Assembly (NCBI GenBank): GCA_016715905.1
Contig: JADJXI010000005.1
Span: forward strand, 62,001 to 126,000
Source of the DNA: Sphingobacteriaceae bacterium
GTDB lineage: Bacteria; Bacteroidota; Bacteroidia; B-17B0; Aurantibacillaceae
Reading direction: 5' to 3'
DNA: 64,000 bases
In this document: positions 62,726-64,000 of the stretch, piece after piece
Layout of the letters: each line of letters opens with the position of its first letter
Numbering within the stretch: position 1 is the stretch's first letter
Translations under genes and position numbers: made by a program
Notes under the pieces: generated by a model
The model's input: only the letters and a program-made list of their open reading frames with translations
Told to the model about the DNA's origin: nothing
Databases searched by the model: none

Positions 62726-64000
62726 TTATTTAATAACCGTAATTTTTTTGTGGAATTGATAACCTTTGTTAGTTTGAAGTTGAATTAAATAAATACCATC
62801 GGCGTAATTGTTCAAGTTTATTTCTTTTTGAATATTGGTTTTTATATTTTCCTCATGCATGATTTCCTGCCCTTTCATGTCTTTTATAGAATAAGAAAAT
62901 ATTTCATCATCGGCAAGTTTGGCGGCATACAATTTAAAAACGCCGTTGCATGGATTTGGTAAGGCTACAAACCGTTGCGCAAGTAATTCATTTTGTATAT
63001 TATTAATTTGCTCCGGATTTTTGATTTGGTATTCATTAAGTAAAATATTTTGAATTTCATTTATTTCATTACTTGAATACTGATCAACCTCGCTACTTTC
63101 GGGAAATAAATCTGAATTAGATTTGGGATGCTCTACATAATGAATAGGAATTTCCGTGTTCATTAAATCGGTTTCAAAATCATTACTTCGGTAATCTTCA
63201 TTTTTTGAACTTTGTTTTAATGCTAACGGATCATTGTTTCCCGAACAAATATATCTTTTAATGTAAGCTGAAAAATCACTTCCTAATTTAACTTCAAACC
63301 CTGGTTTATTGCCACTCTCGGGCAATAAGGTAATTTCTTTGCCTGCTCTATACTCTACTTTTGAACTATCGGTATTGTTTGGAGCAGCAGGAGATGAAGC
63401 AGCATAAATTTGCGCTCTGGATTCTAAATTTTGGAATAACTTAACACGTGCCGGTGCAATTATATATGTGACAGGGCCACCGGGACCGGGAAAATTAGTA
63501 TAGGTAATCACCTCCTGATTCACTCCAATTAAATAAGCAACACCAGCATTTTGACCAAAAGGACCATTTAAAGGTATGTATTGTAAGGGCCAGGTTTGTT
63601 CATCGTAATTATCCATTAAATTATAGGCGTTTTTATAAGCACCGCTTTCAACAACACCGGGTTTATCATCTTTTTGATTTAAGTACTCATAATACAAATT
63701 ATGCAAAAGCATATAATCTACTCCAGGATAATTACCAATAAATGCCCCGCCTTGAGTTTCACAATCTTTTCCCCTAGCCTTAGGGTGTTCTAATTTATCT
63801 TGTGAAGACCATTCATAACCACCATGATTACAGTTTCCAAAATTATATGGTCCTTTACAAGGTGCTTGAGAAATTGGGCTTGAAAAAAGAGATTCAGAAC
63901 TTTGTATTGGCTGATTTTGATGCAATACTTTCCTTAATAATCGAGCCCATTGAACATTATTAACAGTTGTATGTGCCAACATCGCAGTTGAAATTGGAAT
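62726..64000 (-). CDS. Secreted protein with T9SS type A sorting domain, 5' end beyond the window
   Basis: The reading frame is open to the right edge. The first ATG inside (63982) gives no signal peptide, so the true start probably lies outside. The visible part is rich in Asn/Tyr and short polar segments, with a stretch like a catalytic or cell-surface domain that I do not recognise. The C-terminus (about 340-418, counting from the ATG) reads ALPNPCNGVFKLY, then GIYLIQLQTNKGYQFHKKITV, a type A sorting domain. Confidence 0.85.
   Translation of the reverse strand: MPISTAMLAHTTVNNVQWARLLRKVLHQNQPIQSSESLFSSPISQAPCKGPYNFGNCNHGGYEWSSQDKLEHPKARGKDCETQGGAFIGNYPGVDYMLLHNLYYEYLNQKDDKPGVVESGAYKNAYNLMDNYDEQTWPLQYIPLNGPFGQNAGVAYLIGVNQEVITYTNFPGPGGPVTYIIAPARVKLFQNLESRAQIYAASSPAAPNNTDSSKVEYRAGKEITLLPESGNKPGFEVKLGSDFSAYIKRYICSGNNDPLALKQSSKNEDYRSNDFETDLMNTEIPIHYVEHPKSNSDLFPESSEVDQYSSNEINEIQNILLNEYQIKNPEQINNIQNELLAQRFVALPNPCNGVFKLYAAKLADDEIFSYSIKDMKGQEIMHEENIKTNIQKEINLNNYADGIYLIQLQTNKGYQFHKKITVIK

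Noticed and set aside
1..64000. CRISPR array, prophage, toxin-antitoxin or restriction system
   Set aside because: No regularly spaced repeats and no recognisable phage, nuclease, methylase or toxin genes of those systems were found; the only methyltransferase is of the tRNA-modifying type.

Overview
The window is chromosomal DNA of low GC from a member of the Bacteroidota, probably a free-living or environmental lineage outside Bacteroides. This placement rests on three proteins with type IX secretion (T9SS) type A sorting tails, a gliding-type (type B) adhesin next to a PorP/SprF protein, a GldA-like ABC ATPase, a DUF4290 protein, a TonB receptor/DUF4249 pair, and promoters of the Bacteroidota type (TTG, about 19 bp, TAnnTTTG). 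I see no insertion sequence, prophage, integrase or CRISPR array. Genes are densely packed and frequently overlap by 1-4 bp. About one gene in five starts with GTG or TTG.

Layout. 1-6.9 kb: a secreted seven-blade SBBP protein, a class A penicillin-binding protein and a membrane protein. 6.9-16.9 kb: a tightly packed plus-strand run in which the two subunits of a 3-oxoacid CoA-transferase (scoA, scoB) are separated by an MBOAT acyltransferase and an SGNH-like partner. It continues with a lipoprotein, three polytopic GT-C-like proteins, a GT2 glycosyltransferase and a DUF2304 protein, and looks like an envelope-glycan or lipid-linked sugar locus. 16.8-21.1 kb (minus): a second GT2, purQ, 3-hydroxyanthranilate dioxygenase, a T9SS cargo and asd. 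21.2-30.3 kb: an EamA transporter, rplU-rpmA-serS, a lipoprotein, ybeY, obg (minus), DUF4290, murA and two thioredoxin-fold proteins. 30.3-38.8 kb: grpE-dnaJ, purA (minus), cmk, tRNA-Arg(ACG), dapD and a haem-type TonB receptor. 39-43.2 kb: a type B T9SS adhesin with its PorP/SprF partner. 43.3-49.3 kb: a tRNA methyltransferase, GNAT, a family III CoA-transferase, pheT and gldA. 49.4-54.2 kb (minus): TonB receptor, DUF4249, PaaI thioesterase and tryptophan 2,3-dioxygenase. 54.3-64 kb: a TPR-SpoIIE phosphatase, mpl, an outer-membrane protein, the PiT phosphate transporter and phosphate-type porin, kdsA, and a T9SS cargo cut by the right edge.

How the genes work together. Peptidoglycan and precursor supply: PBP1A, murA, mpl, asd, dapD. 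LPS core: kdsA. Tryptophan to quinolinate/NAD: kynA and haaO, in two separate places. Phosphate uptake: a porin and PiT, each preceded by a nearly identical 18-bp direct-repeat operator of PhoB/PhoP type. Protein folding and translation: grpE-dnaJ, L21, L27, SerS, PheT, YbeY, Obg, tRNA-Arg.

The observations most worth following are: (1) the scoA/scoB pair split by an O-acylation module; (2) the matched Pho-box-like repeats; (3) a recurring arrangement in which the -7 promoter box lies only 4-7 nt before the start codon, predicting leaderless mRNAs; (4) a nearly perfect sigma-54 -24/-12 element before grpE-dnaJ; (5) MurA with Asp in place of the fosfomycin-target Cys; (6) a lysine-rich tail on PurA. 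I did not identify an obviously new defence or mobile system.
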